Source: Paralvinella palmiformis
Taxonomy: Eukaryota > Annelida > Polychaeta > Terebellida > Alvinellidae
Direction: 5' to 3'
DNA length: 64,000 nucleotides
NCBI GenBank assembly: GCA_025642065.1
Contig: JAODUP010000035.1
Coordinates: forward strand, 62,001-126,000
Below, in pieces: positions 13,301 to 25,864 of this stretch (its first letter is position 1; the number at the start of each line of letters is the position of its first letter). The notes under the pieces are model-generated. The model did not search any database. It was not told the DNA's origin and saw only the letters and a list, made by a program, of their open reading frames with translations. Both the position numbers and the translations under genes were made by a program.

Positions 13301-16300
13301 TATGCGGAAAAATATAAAATCCATATATTAAAAATATATACAAATAACCATATAACACGCAATTTCATAGCAGATGCAAAACACAGATAATACACTTATT
13401 ACTGTTATGGCTGGTTACCTTATTCACTACAGAGAGAGATTTAATCCTGTGTAAGAAGAGCAGTAAGGAAGGACAGATGTCGTGGAATTTGGCAGCAAGA
13501 GTCTGTGATTGTATGGACAGCTTTATAGGCAGCACAATTCTCGTTGTCCACCTAAAGATTATTAGCAGAATTGAGTATAATGTTAAGATGATAAAATACA
13601 AATGAACTACATAATAACCTTAAAATGTTTACTGATTTAACAATCACCAACTGTTCCACCGCTTGATGGGAGGCTACATATTTACGTTACCATCAACATA
13701 AACACAATTTATTACTAACTCGGTAAAACACTGCTGCTCCTCTGCGTGGATCCAGTGTGGTAGAATGTATCCCGAAGGACCACTGTTAACATCAAAGCAG
13801 ATATGATAGCCATTGGAATGGATTTCAGGTCTGTCTGTTATTCTAAATACAGATTTGAACCCAATACCTTTCTGACCTGCGGTTATAATGGTGAGAACTT
13901 ACAGCTAAGTATAGAATAAAATATATTTATCGATTTTATTCCACGCAAAATATAATGAAAAAAACAGTACCCAACAAATACATTTTACTCAGAAATAAGA
14001 ATATTTTAAAAATAAAATAAAACTGATTTAATAAGTTTATTGGCAATTAACAACACTGACCTATATAACCATATTTATGTTTTCCTTTGGTAGTCCTACC
14101 AACATCACAGACAGCTCTGATATTTCTCTCAAGAAAACCACACTCATTGTTCAAGACAATGATAACATTTTCTTCAATGATGAACTTTACAGAGGGTCGA
14201 CATGAACTGTGAGAACTGGAAACAGCAGAATCATTATCAATGATTGTAAAACAACTAAGCATCTAGTGCATTTCATATAGTTTTAATAATAATAATAATA
14301 ATAGGGAAACCACAAATATAATTGACAAACTATTAATCTAATTAAAGGTGTTTTAGGGCAAATCAAACATTATAGTTTATTGGCAGAATAACTTGCCTGT
14401 ACATTTCTTGTGGATAATCATTGTCATCAGCATTCTGGATTAATTCTAAGACAAAATGTGTATCTTTGCTGTACAGATCCTTAGACAGTCGATCTAAACT
14501 GCGACCAAGCCGTTCCTGGTGCTTCACCATCAACTTCTGTCCATCTTCACTAAGGATGACATCAATTCCAAACTCCTCACAACGAATCATATCAATTATT
14601 GTCCTACACGGATTGACTTTATCCAGTGATGACCCACTGGATGTTGTACCAATATCAATATTGTCTGCAGTCTGTTTTATCAAATGAGTCACTTCGGGTT
14701 TTTTCTCTCCTGAATTTGAGGTAAAGTCTGACAACTCTGTAATTTTAAATTAATTATAAATTAAACTATTAAAACATGTTTTTATACAAGAGAATATGAA
14801 AATGGATGAAGAAAAAACATTCCTATACTCAAAAACTAGCATTAGAATTGAATATGTTACAGCCTAAATAATTATAACATTAGCCTAACAACTATTTCTC
14901 ACGTCACAGTACAGGCGAGTCATGAAATATTCTACTGTCAACAATCTCAATGTGTTTATATTAATGACAGCTAAGATGGGTCGGCTAAAATTTAAAAGAA
15001 CACACCTAATTCATTTTCGGGTAAGGATGATACTTTATTAATCTGATGCTGTTTTATCAATATCTGTTCTCCTTCAAATAAGAGGTCATCAATTTCATCT
15101 TCAGTTTCCTCACTGTCTTCTGACTCATCTATCTAGAAATGGATAATTTATCAGAAAAAAACTTAAATAATGAAAATGTTAAACTCCAACTACGGTACTG
15201 TCATTGCAAAAAATAGGACCTTAAAAATCCAATTTCAGTGTTTGAGCCAGGACATATCAGCAGTATACACAGGAAACACAACAGTTTCCCAGAATTATTA
15301 AGTTTGGAAATTCAGCAGCATGATAAACTTGAATGATTTTCCACAAGTCTGACAGTAAATCAGTGGAATAGTCCTGAGATGTGAGAAGTTTCTTCAGCAT
15401 GGACCATTCCCTGTGAACAGCTCCAACAACTATATATGGAGTCTCTGCATTGCCACACATCTGAATCAGTGTATTCATCTCATTCTTGCCAAGCTAAGAC
15501 AACAACTTGTTCTCAGACACCCAGTTGATGCCACAAAGGCCAAGTATGGAGATGCCTACTGATGACTCAGAGAAACAAGGATATTTCACAATAAGTTATT
15601 ATAGCCATTTCTGGTGGGTTGGATGAGATTTGGAATATTTAATAACTTTATCCATTTGAATTCGTTGGCACCATCCAATACAGGTTTGTATTTGTCCTGA
15701 TAAGGAGTAGGTCCATTGTTGTTCAAATATCTTTCTTTTGGAATATATGTATATCTGTAGATACACTCACATTTGCCTCAAAAAGTCCCATTTAACAAAT
15801 GTGGGACATCTGTAAGTCACTAAGCAGCACAATCCCAGTCATCAAAGCAACTGACAACACTCTCACCTCCACTGCTATGACTGACTATGCCATAATTAGA
15901 GCTTGTGCCACTACCATTTTTTAACTGAAGTTCTTTTCATAACCTTTATTATTCTTTAATGTGTCACTGAGATTTATAACATGCAAGATGCAATGCCCTT
16001 GCAATGTTTGTTTTTGTATGTCTATTAATATTATATTAGAGACATTAATATATATATATATATGTTAAATAATATTGGAAGATAATTTGTTAATAAAACA
16101 GTCAGTTTGTTGCAAGTTTGATTGAATAAAAAGAAATATGCCGCATTTCCTTTGCATTATAGATCTAGTCTACTGTTTACATAATAATTTACTAATTCAT
16201 AACTCTGGCCTTTGCCTTTCTCCAGTAATTAAACTTCACATCCGTCACATGATTGGAATACAAATATCAACTTCTCATGTGGTAAGTAACACCAATTCTT

Positions 16301-19300
16301 AGCAATTTTTATTTATGAAATTAGCCATAAACACATCATCATTTGGTATCTGTGTGTTGTTAGCCAAAGGCTATTATGTCAGTAGGCACAAAGAAAAGGA
16401 AGTCAAAGTGAGCTATTATCAACAGATATCTAATATATATATATATATATATATAATCAAGGAATAATTGGTTCCTATGTTTAAAAACAAAATCTTGTAG
16501 AAATGTCAAGACAGGTCATTGATTATTAGTGATGCATCAAATAATGATATGCTGACATGAAGTTATAAAAACAAGGGACATGTTGTATTTTTATGCACCA
16601 ACTGTTTTTGCATGGTGATTTAATTAATGTGACATTTGGTAAATAAATCCATCAATGTAACTAAAACATGCCCTAGCTCAATCACTGGACTCGTACAATT
16701 TCTCTTCCCCTCTGTGTGTGTGTGTTTTGGTGTGGAGATATTCCATTCACATTCTTATAACACAAAATGCTATCTATCTACCATGATAACATCATCAAGC
16801 TCAACAGCATCTAATTCTTCAACAGAATCCACTGGGGGAGCCATCTTCTCCTGAAATGTCTGTGCCCATTCCTCAAATCCACACATCATTCCAATTAATT
16901 GTAAGCGACTACTGCTGGATGAAGATACAGCTAGCTTCAGTAATAACTCCTTTGATTTAGTCTGTCCAATCACCTGACTCAGAGGTTCAAGAAAGACCTG
17001 TAAGAAAACACAATGTTTATACAGTTGGTATTTTTTTTAATTCAGACCGAAAAATAGTGCGGTGGGAAAATATTAACATTACTTAAATAGGACATGTTTT
17101 TTATGTTTTTATCATCAATAATTACACAGTAATTAAATCAGTCTTTCTAGTTTAAATAAAGATGTTTTAAATGTATATATCAACATATATGAATTATCAG
17201 ATTTAATTTCTGTTTATTTAACCTTTTCCTGCTACCCCCAGACAGACAAGTTTTGGAAGAAAAGTCAAACAGTCCAGCACAAATTTTGCAGCTTTGCTAG
17301 TTCTGTCTTGTGTTCCTCCTGCAAACACGAGAAATGCACCTTACAATAAAAGTAATATTACATTGTCAATGTCATCAAACCACTAACACCTTATTCGTTT
17401 TAAGTTTGGCTTTTAAATAGACTACTAGCACCTATTTTGGATACATTAGATTCATGCTGCTCAATATATCTAGAAATTACAGGTCATAATACAATATTCT
17501 GATACATTATTAGTTCTGCATACAAAATTATCAGTTTTAATACTGATGTCTAGCACTGTCAACTAATTGTTTCTGGACCATATCATAATGGACAACTCCT
17601 GTCTTATGAATTTATATATGATACAGCTGCTGATTTCTTGATGTGCAGCTGTGAAGTAGAAAACCTCCACTGCATCCTATCCTCAATAGCATTAATTTGT
17701 TAGACTATCGCTCATCACATGTTATGGAACAACACTCATAGATAGATCGTATCCCACAGAATCTCACCTATTGATTGATCAGCCTGCATCTTAATAATTG
17801 CTGTCTTCACATGATTACCAAGTAACATTAATCCAGTATTCTTGATACTCCCATTAGTGACAACAACTTGATACAAGATGGCCACATGTGTCTCTAACAT
17901 CACCTCTTAGAATGGCTGATGCCAACTTATCAGGGGAGGTATCAGCAGTAATCTTTAACAGCACCCCTGGCCTGGTCTCCAAGGCAAGCACAGATGTTGT
18001 CATGTTTAGTCTGGCATTGCCATCTGTCAGAGGAAAATAAATATCTGTTTTAAGATGATTCAATCAGTAAATGTCAATACACTACCACAAAGCCAAATAT
18101 ATTTACCACAAACTATATCTCAGAAAATTGTAGATTGTTACACGAAGAATAATGAGATAATTATTTTGTTTTAATGACCAGACAACAGCATAATATAAAG
18201 AATTATGCATAAATCATACAAATGTCGAAACTTTCAGAACCACCACATGGAAAATAACACATCTTTCTTTCACCTTCAGAAAACTGTGATTGAATATAAA
18301 AACTGCACCATAGAAATTAGATTTGTATACAGAATCTCTAGCTTATAAATATGCCTAAAATATTTTAACCAAAAAGGAAACCAGCTGTTTTTCCTATCTA
18401 CAAAAAACTGAAAATAATTATCATTTTATTCACATTTGATAGTGCATGAAACTGTTGATCAAAAATATATTTTGGAATTCACAGATAATACTATAATAAA
18501 CCACAAGGAAGGTTATCCAGTATCAGCATTAATATTGTATTTAGTCATTATTAAACGATATTCATTTAAGTATGCTAACTGTTTACAATTTAAATGTTAA
18601 TCAGAATTTCTAGACAAGATTTACAATAGCCTTATTAAAACCTTCTTTTTACAAGCAATAACATACACCTTGTTATATGACAAATCTTTACTCACTAGCT
18701 ATAGTAACAACATGCAAGCCACCATGTTTTTGAATAAAGTCTTTAAGATCTCCAAGTTCTGGTTCAAAAACTACGTGCCATTGTGACCATTCATACAAAT
18801 CTTCCAGCAAAGGGCAGTTCTGTAGACTGGCAAGAGCTTTGTCTTTAGTTACATGACCAAGAACACCAACTTTCTGTCCACGAACTAAACAGGGACTTCT
18901 GTAAAACATCACATTTAGAGGGCATTTAGACAGGAAAATAAGATTAACATAAATGGATGGTTCTACAAACCGAGCTAGATTCACATAAAGAACTAAAAAT
19001 GTAAACACAATATGGATCCTTTATATCATGTTGGTTGAATTATAACTGTATTTACCACAATTAATAAAACACCTTAAAACTATGTTATGTTCAAACCATG
19101 GAAAGTAAAATAAATAATTAAAACAAACTGCTTTTCCAATTTCATATTTTGGTATATTTAATAATAAACATTTTAATGACTGGTTTAGACATGGTGAGAA
19201 GACCCATGGAAACTGTCTCAGTAAGTTATAACAGAATCCAGTAATAAACTAGGAAACTAACTATTGTTCCAATTTGAACAAACAAGATATATACAACACA

Positions 19301-21842
19301 CACACACATGCCCAAAATGACAAACTATATCTATAGTTACCCTGACTTTGCAATGAGAGCGCTTTCAAAGAGCACACATGACCCACAATCCTTGTGTGGG
19401 TCACGTTCTATATTTTTCAACAGGTGAGTGACAGAACCATGTCCTAGTGATTTCACATCTGGACTGTTAAAATGATAACACATGGCATCTTCTAGCATGC
19501 GCATCTGAAAATAAACATAAATTAACATTAATTCAGTGTAAAGAAATCCTTATGTACTGTAATAACCCACAAAAGCCCTGTATCCACAAAAAAATTAATT
19601 TAATACCTCTTCAAAACCATTCCATAAAAACATACTAATTGACCATGTAGGGACAAATATTAAATATAACTAACCTGGCTCGCTTCCGCAATACCACACT
19701 GCCAGATGAAGTACAGCAAATCATGTTTACTTGGCAAGTGAACACTTCTCCCACCAATACTTGCTAAAGAAAGGCCAACTAACCCACTGCCATTATCCTC
19801 CAAAAACTGTCAACAAACATGTAGTACATTGTTTAAAAGTTGAAACAAACAGTAATGTGACATCACAAAGAATCAAAGTGGCAATGTTGCCACACACATG
19901 CACATATATATATATATATATATATATATTTCACATCATGGCTTTATTTGTTACCAGAATTTACCTTTCTATATCAACAATCTACATTAATGAGATCAGC
20001 CCATTACAACAGTAATTCAAGATTTTTCATCAAGTATGTTTATACATCAGCAACCCCTGTGATAATGTTAAACTTTTCAGTTACTGTTATGTATTGTTTG
20101 TTTTGGGGCATATAATATTATAAGCATAATTTTACTTATAAAGAATTTAAAAAATAAAAACTACTTATCTAACTATAATCTCTAAATTCTCACACAAAAG
20201 CCATTTTTAACTAACACATTTATTACAGTGTAATAAACCAGAGCAGACTATTTTCATTCTAGATCTTTTTACAATGATCAATTCCATTTGCAGCAAACAT
20301 TGAACAGAATGTCATGAGCAAATTGTAACAAACGACTATCAACTGAATCTCCCACCTGTTTGATCTCGGAGTTATGAGCCACAATATCTAGAAATGTTCC
20401 GAAGCCCAGAGCAAAGAAATGGGGAAAGTCAAATTCTTCCAGCAGTTTATTCTCTATACGAGCAAGATGAGAGAAACTGAGTGAACCATGTGTTAGGCAT
20501 CTCTCTAAATAAGTCTTTATCAACTTAATCGCTTCATCTGAAACAAACAACAGCAAATATTCTCTTATGTCTGACAATCCTACCAACATGCATGAAATAA
20601 AGATATTCCATCTTTGATGTATATATCATTACACTTCAAAATGAATGACATTACCATTATAATATGCAAAACTTCAACATGACAGGCCTAACCATAATGA
20701 TATACAGTCTAACCTCACTTTTATGCCAACTTGGGATCTGGTTGAAAGTTGACATTGTGGTGGGGTGGCATTAGAGTGGGGGAGGATCTATGGGGGACAT
20801 CCTTGGGGTGGTTGATTACATGTGGCTTTTGATCCTTTGTTAACCCGAACTATCACTTTATTTAATCTATCGCCGATAACACCATCATGATCATGATAGC
20901 TTGTCAATCAATTCACAGATTACAGAAACATTTCATGGTCAGTATATGGCAGTAATAGTGGGGGTATTTATATGACAATGTATAAATGGGGGCATTATTG
21001 AGGCAGGAAATCTGGTTCTTATCAAAGGTTGGTAATAGGTGCAGTTGGCAGCTGTTCGTGGGTGGCGAGGCTAGACTGTACAAAACTTCATCTAGTCTTC
21101 AATTCAAATAACAACATTTCTTCTAAAGTGCTTTAACAGACATAAAAAACAATAGGAACATTACATTAAGACATAATAACAAGCCAAATAATACTAACCT
21201 AGTGATGGTCGCGGACTGCCGTTAGACACTTCACTAACAGTTGATGTTGGTGTATTTGTTTCACCAAGACCAAGTATGTCTTTAAGCTGTAGATGTATCT
21301 GTTCAGAACTACAACAGACTGCAAACTGTAACATCTTCTGGAGTAGCTTATCCCGACGTAAGTGATCCAGCAGTTTGTGCAGGAACATCTGAGTCTTATT
21401 CATCTGGAAAAGCAGCTAGAAAGCTGTACTATCAATAAACCGTCACCGATGCTTCCGGAATAAAAGTATTGATGGGGAGAGTCAGCAGTCGATAACAGAT
21501 TAAATCAAATCATACAAATCATCTATTACCAACACAGGTATCATTTATACTTCAAATGGCATGATATGTCTGGCTGAAAATAGAATAAATTATCATATAG
21601 TGTTGTAATTAACTGTCATTAGCAATAGACACACCAAGATTGTTCCTTAAATGTTATCTAACCATGAGAAAGATAAAACATTTCCCCAGAAGATTCTGTG
21701 AATAATGTCTGCATGGTTTCACTGGAGCATAAAGTTTATTTACTATATAAAATAAAGTCAATTTGAACCAAGATTAGCAGTGTTGTATATTAAGTAACCT
21801 TCTTACAGGTTATATAGGGTGCTATATAAATTTTGTATACTA

Positions 21843-21878
<36 letters not shown>

Positions 21879-23911
21879 ATGATTAATGCACTTCTCTTCA
21901 TGTGTATGCACAACTTCAGAAACACCATATCAGTGTATGCCGAAGTAGAAGTTAGCTTACACGTACTGTACAGAAAGTGTAGACATATGTGATTGGTATC
22001 TTTACTGCAGCACAGCCCTTTAAAAAGCAATACAATCTCTGTTGTCTGGCCAATAACAAAGCTGATATAAGACTGAACAGGACAGTCCAAGAAAAAAGAA
22101 AAAAATTACTAGAAAGAACCTTAATGATCACTGAGCCAATGAAAAGACAGATTAATAGATAACTGTGATGGCAAAAACAATCAACAACTAGTAAAGACAG
22201 TGAGATGAGACAGTAATTAACCACCTCCATGGCTTCGTGGGTAGAGTGTAGGACTATTTGGCCATAGTTATGGTCATGCTGTGCAGGAGGTCAGAGGTTC
22301 GAATCCCGACTGTGTCAAGGTTTTTGCCACCTAATATGCCATCTATTGTAAATTCGAAATTTGTTTACAATTAGCCATGGTGGTAAAGCTCTAAATTACA
22401 GACCATATTTGTCTTCCTCATTTGAAGTAATTAGAAAAGTCTATGTGTTTTCACATTATGTAAAAAATTACTGAACCCTCCTACATAGGTTTTGAACATC
22501 CGGACTATCAATAGCATCATTTCTGATTTGCTTGATGCTTGACAGCACTAATACTATTCTGTATTCTTTCATAAAAACAAATCTAGGAACCGTAAAAGAT
22601 GTTATCAATCAACTAGTGGTTTATACACAACTATTTACCATGGGCACTCGGTGTCTATTGTGATGTAGCTCATCCATGTAGTTGACTGATGTATAAAGGA
22701 CATTCAGTTTTTGAAATAACACATCAATAAGTTGCTTCAGAGGCATCCTAGTATATTCAAGACGTACACAGCAATACCCAGGGTCTTTGTCAATTACAGA
22801 CCGTGTGAATTCATCAAATGCTTTACACAGATTGTTCTCAGCCATGTCTGTCAGCTGTTTGGTGGCTGCTTGTATTGACCGACTTGCATCCCTTTGAGCA
22901 CGCTTCAGAACCTGTATCACATGGATAGAAGTATAGAAATATAGTACAGGATTACTTCAGGGATGTCACTCAATCAAGATCAAAGTAACACTAAGAATAG
23001 ATTTATAAGTAATACAGTGATACATAACATGGCTAACAGCACAACTACATAATGTAGACACCCAACACACACACAATAAAAAAAAACTATACCTGAATTG
23101 CCAAACCTATGCTTGTAATTCTCACACCCAGCTCGTATGGTGATTTTACATCCCTTTTCTCTGTCAAATATTTCATGAAGTCCTGCAGATCAGTTCTCTT
23201 CGTCCACAGATCATTTTCAGTCAGAAAATCACGCAAATGTTGCAAAATATCAATAGCCGTTATGGATGGAATATCAACACCCTCTGGTGGAAAGCGGAAA
23301 TAATCATAAATTAAAGGTTGTTCAGTAAGTGGACCAAGCAGGAGTGAGATAAATTCCTTGCCACTGGCAACGAACTCTCTCAGAGCATCTCCCAATTCAT
23401 TCAGTGTGGCAATGACACGGCACTTGACAAATGCTTGGATGTAGGCATTGACCTTTGCCTGTGTACGGATGTGTTCGTTAATGCTAGATATGTGTTCAAT
23501 CTTGTGTACATCTAACTCAGCCAGACTGGCCACCTTGTAATGCTGGAGTAGCAGTTTCTCAACTCTTTCCACTGAAACGTATTTCTTACTTTCAGCAATC
23601 CTTTCAATGCAGTCCCTTGCAACATCAGCCAGTTCATCCTTGGGAATAAACACCTTTTTGTGTGGTGGCCCCTGAGGTCTGCCGACCGGCCGTTCAAACA
23701 GACGAGCATTGTCTGGCCGATAACCCATTCTAGGTGACTGTCTAGGACACAAACCAGGCAGTTGGGTCTGGGTAAAATGAGCATGTGGAGGTGCACATCT
23801 CATAAGTGGCATTGGGTGGTTTGCTCGACCAGAGTGCATCTGCTGCTCATGGTGTGAAGGTCTGTTTTGTAATTGATGTCTCCATAAGTCATCAGACCTC
23901 CTGCGTTTCAT
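1086..23911 (-). CDS. NO VEIN-like / sacsin-like GHKL ATPase protein, 30 exons, 3' end beyond the window
   Basis: Spliced minus-strand gene read by eye. Coding exons, 5' to 3': 23911-23093, 22911-22639, 21403-21199, 20537-20356, 19806-19675, 19504-19341, 18898-18696, 18023-17768, 17318-17236, 16997-16782, 15132-15006, 14736-14397, 14215-14061, 13876-13720, 13551-13419, 13173-13042, 11252-11172, 8561-8495, 8324-8212, 7758-7602, 7275-7042, 6620-6417, 5765-5584, 5267-5066, 4783-4632, 4493-3272, 2440-2072, 1919-1723, 1479-1301, 1208-1086. Phases join throughout once one base is removed near 17872 and one in the A7 run at 2342-2348. About 2,352 codons are visible and the last exon ends in phase 1, so the gene continues leftward. 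A Bergerat-fold ATPase (LELIQNADDND, NECGF, GQKGIGFKSVF) lies near residues 980-1065, after a long N-terminal region, as in plant NO VEIN and its animal relatives. Expected biochemistry is ATP-dependent and chaperone-like. The animal function is not established. The start is supported by an in-frame TAA 15 bases upstream of the ATG. Confidence 0.85.
2714..3090. mobile_element. MITE-like inverted-repeat element
   Basis: GTACCTAGCCTTTTCAATAG at 2715-2734 matches, inverted and imperfectly, CTACTGAAAAGGCTGAGTAC near 3067-3087. It is about 375 bases, non-coding, in the intron between two exons of the NO VEIN-like gene. Target duplication not resolved. Confidence 0.55.
3272..4493 (-). CDS. Large 407-codon internal exon of the NO VEIN-like gene
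   Basis: Open in one frame from MHSPWADYAELL to a donor at TCAG|GTAACG. Reading on would give a stop four codons later. It is the largest uninterrupted exon of the gene and encodes part of the long C-terminal region that follows the ATPase. No named domain is recognised, but segments such as FSQFLGIRFKVTVDLVRELL and the preceding exon sequence (GYDWVLLDPCYIAGK) fit the repeated W/LG-x-x-F pattern of animal NO VEIN-like proteins. The acceptor is a clear polypyrimidine stretch ending at 4494. The exon joins 4783-4632 in phase 0 and 2440-2072 in phase 1. Confidence 0.8.
7844..8159. mobile_element. hAT-like MITE, copy 1, with perfect 8-bp target duplication
   Basis: Terminal inverted repeats CAGACATGGGGTCAATTC / GAATTGACCCCATGTCTG. 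Flanked by TCACACAC on both sides (7836-7843 and 8160-8167), an 8-bp duplication as expected for hAT elements. The interior is rich in the motif CAATTCCAATT in both orientations. It lies in an intron of the NO VEIN-like gene. Confidence 0.85.
9275..9596. mobile_element. MITE-like inverted-repeat element
   Basis: The left end GGTGATCTCACCATGGGTAA, then AATAGCCGTAGATCCC, is repeated inverted at the right end (GGGACTTATGGCTATTTCTC, then TGGTGAGATCCACTGGG). Imperfect arms of about 35 bases. In the 2.6-kb intron between 11172 and 8561. Confidence 0.6.
13720..14736 (-). CDS. GHKL (HATPase_c-like) ATP-binding domain exons of the NO VEIN-like gene
   Basis: Three consecutive exons (14736-14397, 14215-14061, 13876-13720) encode the ATP-binding core. 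The first has the N-box in FVLELIQNADDND; the Asn of QNADD is the expected Mg2+-binding residue and the upstream Glu the expected general base. The second contains VLNNECGF, matching the G1 box, which is D-N-G-x-G in most GHKL proteins but N-E-x-G-F in NO VEIN and sacsin. The third begins GQKGIGFKSVF, the ATP-lid/G2 segment. All key residues are present, so the domain looks catalytically intact. The intron after the first exon starts with GC rather than GT (CAG|GCAAGT). Confidence 0.88.
15240..15765 (-). pseudogene. Coding-like relic within an intron of the NO VEIN-like gene
   Basis: Two minus-strand stretches: YIPKERYLNNNGPTPYQDKY and KWIKLLNIPNLIQPTRNGYN near 15765-15610, then MNTLIQMCGNAETPYIVVGA, REWSMLKKLLTSQDY, SDLWKIIQVYHAAEFPNLI at 15478-15260 ending at a stop. 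No known domain is recognised. The stops between the parts suggest a decayed mobile-element or retroposed gene. Confidence 0.3.
20705..21078. mobile_element. Tigger/pogo-like MITE, 374 bp, TA target duplication
   Basis: Ends CAGTCTAACCTC and GAGGCTAGACTG are inverted with one mismatch and are flanked by TA on both sides. This matches pogo/Tigger-type ends. It has no coding capacity and lies in an intron of the NO VEIN-like gene. Confidence 0.7.
22231..22430 (+). repeat. tRNA-derived SINE, family A, copy 1
   Basis: Head GGCTTCGTGGGTAGAGTGTA with box B GAGGTTCGAATCCC about 55 bases on, followed by a body ending ATTACAGACCATATTTGTCT. It lies in an intron of the NO VEIN-like gene. The body is shared with 32157-32380. 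Confidence 0.78.
23093..23911 (-). CDS. First coding exon of the NO VEIN-like gene (N-terminal 273 residues)
   Basis: The longest exon of the 5' half. It begins MKRRRSDD and is basic, His/Pro/Arg-rich and probably disordered over roughly the first 90 residues. A predicted helical segment follows (from KDELADVARDCIERIAESKK), typical of the N-terminal regulatory part of this family. It ends in phase 0 at a CAG|GTATAG donor. The codon frame has a TAA 15 bases upstream of the ATG, so this ATG is the first possible start in the exon. A noncoding 5' exon further right is possible but not supported. Confidence 0.8.
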
Positions 23912-24129
23912 GTCTGGTTTCTTTTATAACATCTGAATTTATGTTCACTGTGCAGTTATTTTTCACTAGATGGTTTAACTTCAGTTTCACGTACACTTGT
24001 ATTAATATCTTGACAGAATTATCTATGCCATATCAACTACTTAAATGGCTGTTGTTCACCATAGAGATAACCATTACAGCTTTAAAAGCAGAATTATATA
24101 TTTCGGAAGAAGTTGTTTTATCTTGTTGA

Positions 24130-25860
24130 TTAAAAACACCAGTAACCTACAAGACAGCAGAAGAGTACAACATCGTCTCTAACAAGATATTTGATATCTC
24201 TTTCTGTAATAGTCAGAGATGATATTATAGTGATCTTCATCTTCAAATCTCTATCCCTGAAACAGAAAGATAAATTACTTTGATATACTAGTCAGGGCTC
24301 ACACAGGCATTTAAAAATGAAATGTTTGTATACAAAAACTGCTATATTTTCATCTGCATTTGCCAAAACATAGTTCTAGAACTAATAGAGTCATAATAAC
24401 ACTGTTTAAAAAAAAGCTAGTAAAACCAAAATTTTCTTCACAGTAATTAAATGGGACTAAAATTGGATTTTTATTAGCCTCTTACCATAACTCCCCTCCC
24501 TGTATATATTAGTACCTTTTATGCACCCGTAGCTAAGTTTCCCAACTAAACAGAACTTATTGGTACTGGTAAATGTTATTTACTATGTATCCTTCCAATT
24601 GAAAATAGTCCACACACATTACACCATGTCACTGTCAATATTATGTTTATTAACCATTTTCTGATTATTTAGTCTATTAAAATACTAAGTAAACACTAAA
24701 GTGTGTTTAGTGGAATTGAGTGGCATACTTCAGCTAGTTAGACCTTTTTAATCAACATTGAAGTCCCCTTTTCATTATAATGTATAATATATCAATGGAA
24801 GTCATTGTAATGTTGCACATATTAATAAGCATTCCTCAATTATTGTCTGGGAGTTAAGCCAAAATGTACTACAACATGCCAGGTTAAGGAAAAACATGGC
24901 TCAAAAGATGATGTTATATCCAATTTTTGGCCAAACACTTACTATTTTCCATGAACATTTATTTTACAGTATACAAATAGCATCTGGAGGCAGCCATTCT
25001 GCTGAAAATAATGAAAAATACACTGTCTAATAAAACTGCTAGAAATGAAGGTTATTTTGCATAGTAGAATAGAGCTCATAAATAGCACTTTGAAATTATT
25101 AGTATATCTGACAATCAGGGTCACAGATATGGGGATGGGAAGTATATCTCCACTTTCAAGAATTTATACATTGCTAACACATATATTACCAACCTACCTT
25201 ATTTATACAGGCAATAAATATAGCCATATATGCTTGCAAAAAATTTAGGTTGCTAACATTATAAACAAATGTTGTCTGGTAAATGCCAAGTGGAAAATTA
25301 ATGTTTTGTTCAATACTTCCTGAAGTGTGAAATACCCAAAAGCTATTTAGATTTTGAGGGCAACCCAATTTATCAAGGCTAAGAGATAAAGTGTTACATT
25401 GATTATGGCCCCTGTTGAACGTGATCGTTTACTACAGTTGGATTGTAAAATCTTATTAACAGATGTTATAATAATCGATTGTGGAGTGAAAGAAATAAAG
25501 ATATATAATTATGAATGATGTGATATCATAATGTCATAGTTTTGAGATGTGTCAATAACCTTAATAATACAACAGGCAAGATCAATTGAATGGAACAATT
25601 TTGAGTTTGACTGTAGGTCAATTGCAAAATAATTAACTACAGACCTAGAAAAATCCTTATGCTGAGTGAAAGGGGTGTGCCTTTCACAGTCCCTTTAGTG
25701 CCACTTTCAGGAAGAATGTTTGTATACACGACTGGTAATGAAACAAACAAGAGAACTTTGACTTGAAGTACCACCTGATAAATTATAATTGTGAGTTAGA
25801 TCGGGCAGATTGCTTGCAGCCTGCCTTGTTTATCTGGCGGCAGCTTATATGATGATGCCG
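24130..25860. other. Upstream region of the NO VEIN-like gene, no gene seen
   Basis: AT-rich sequence between the first coding exon and the LINE remnant. It should hold the promoter and any noncoding exon of the NO VEIN-like gene. No TATA-like element or clear exon could be placed. Confidence 0.4.
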
Positions 25861-25864
25861 ATGA

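Noticed and set aside
17223..17235. Donor GTTAAA at 17222 as the end of the exon starting at 17318
   Set aside because: It would leave phase 1 and put a stop in the next exon. The upstream donor GGG|GTAGCA gives phase 0 and a continuous frame.
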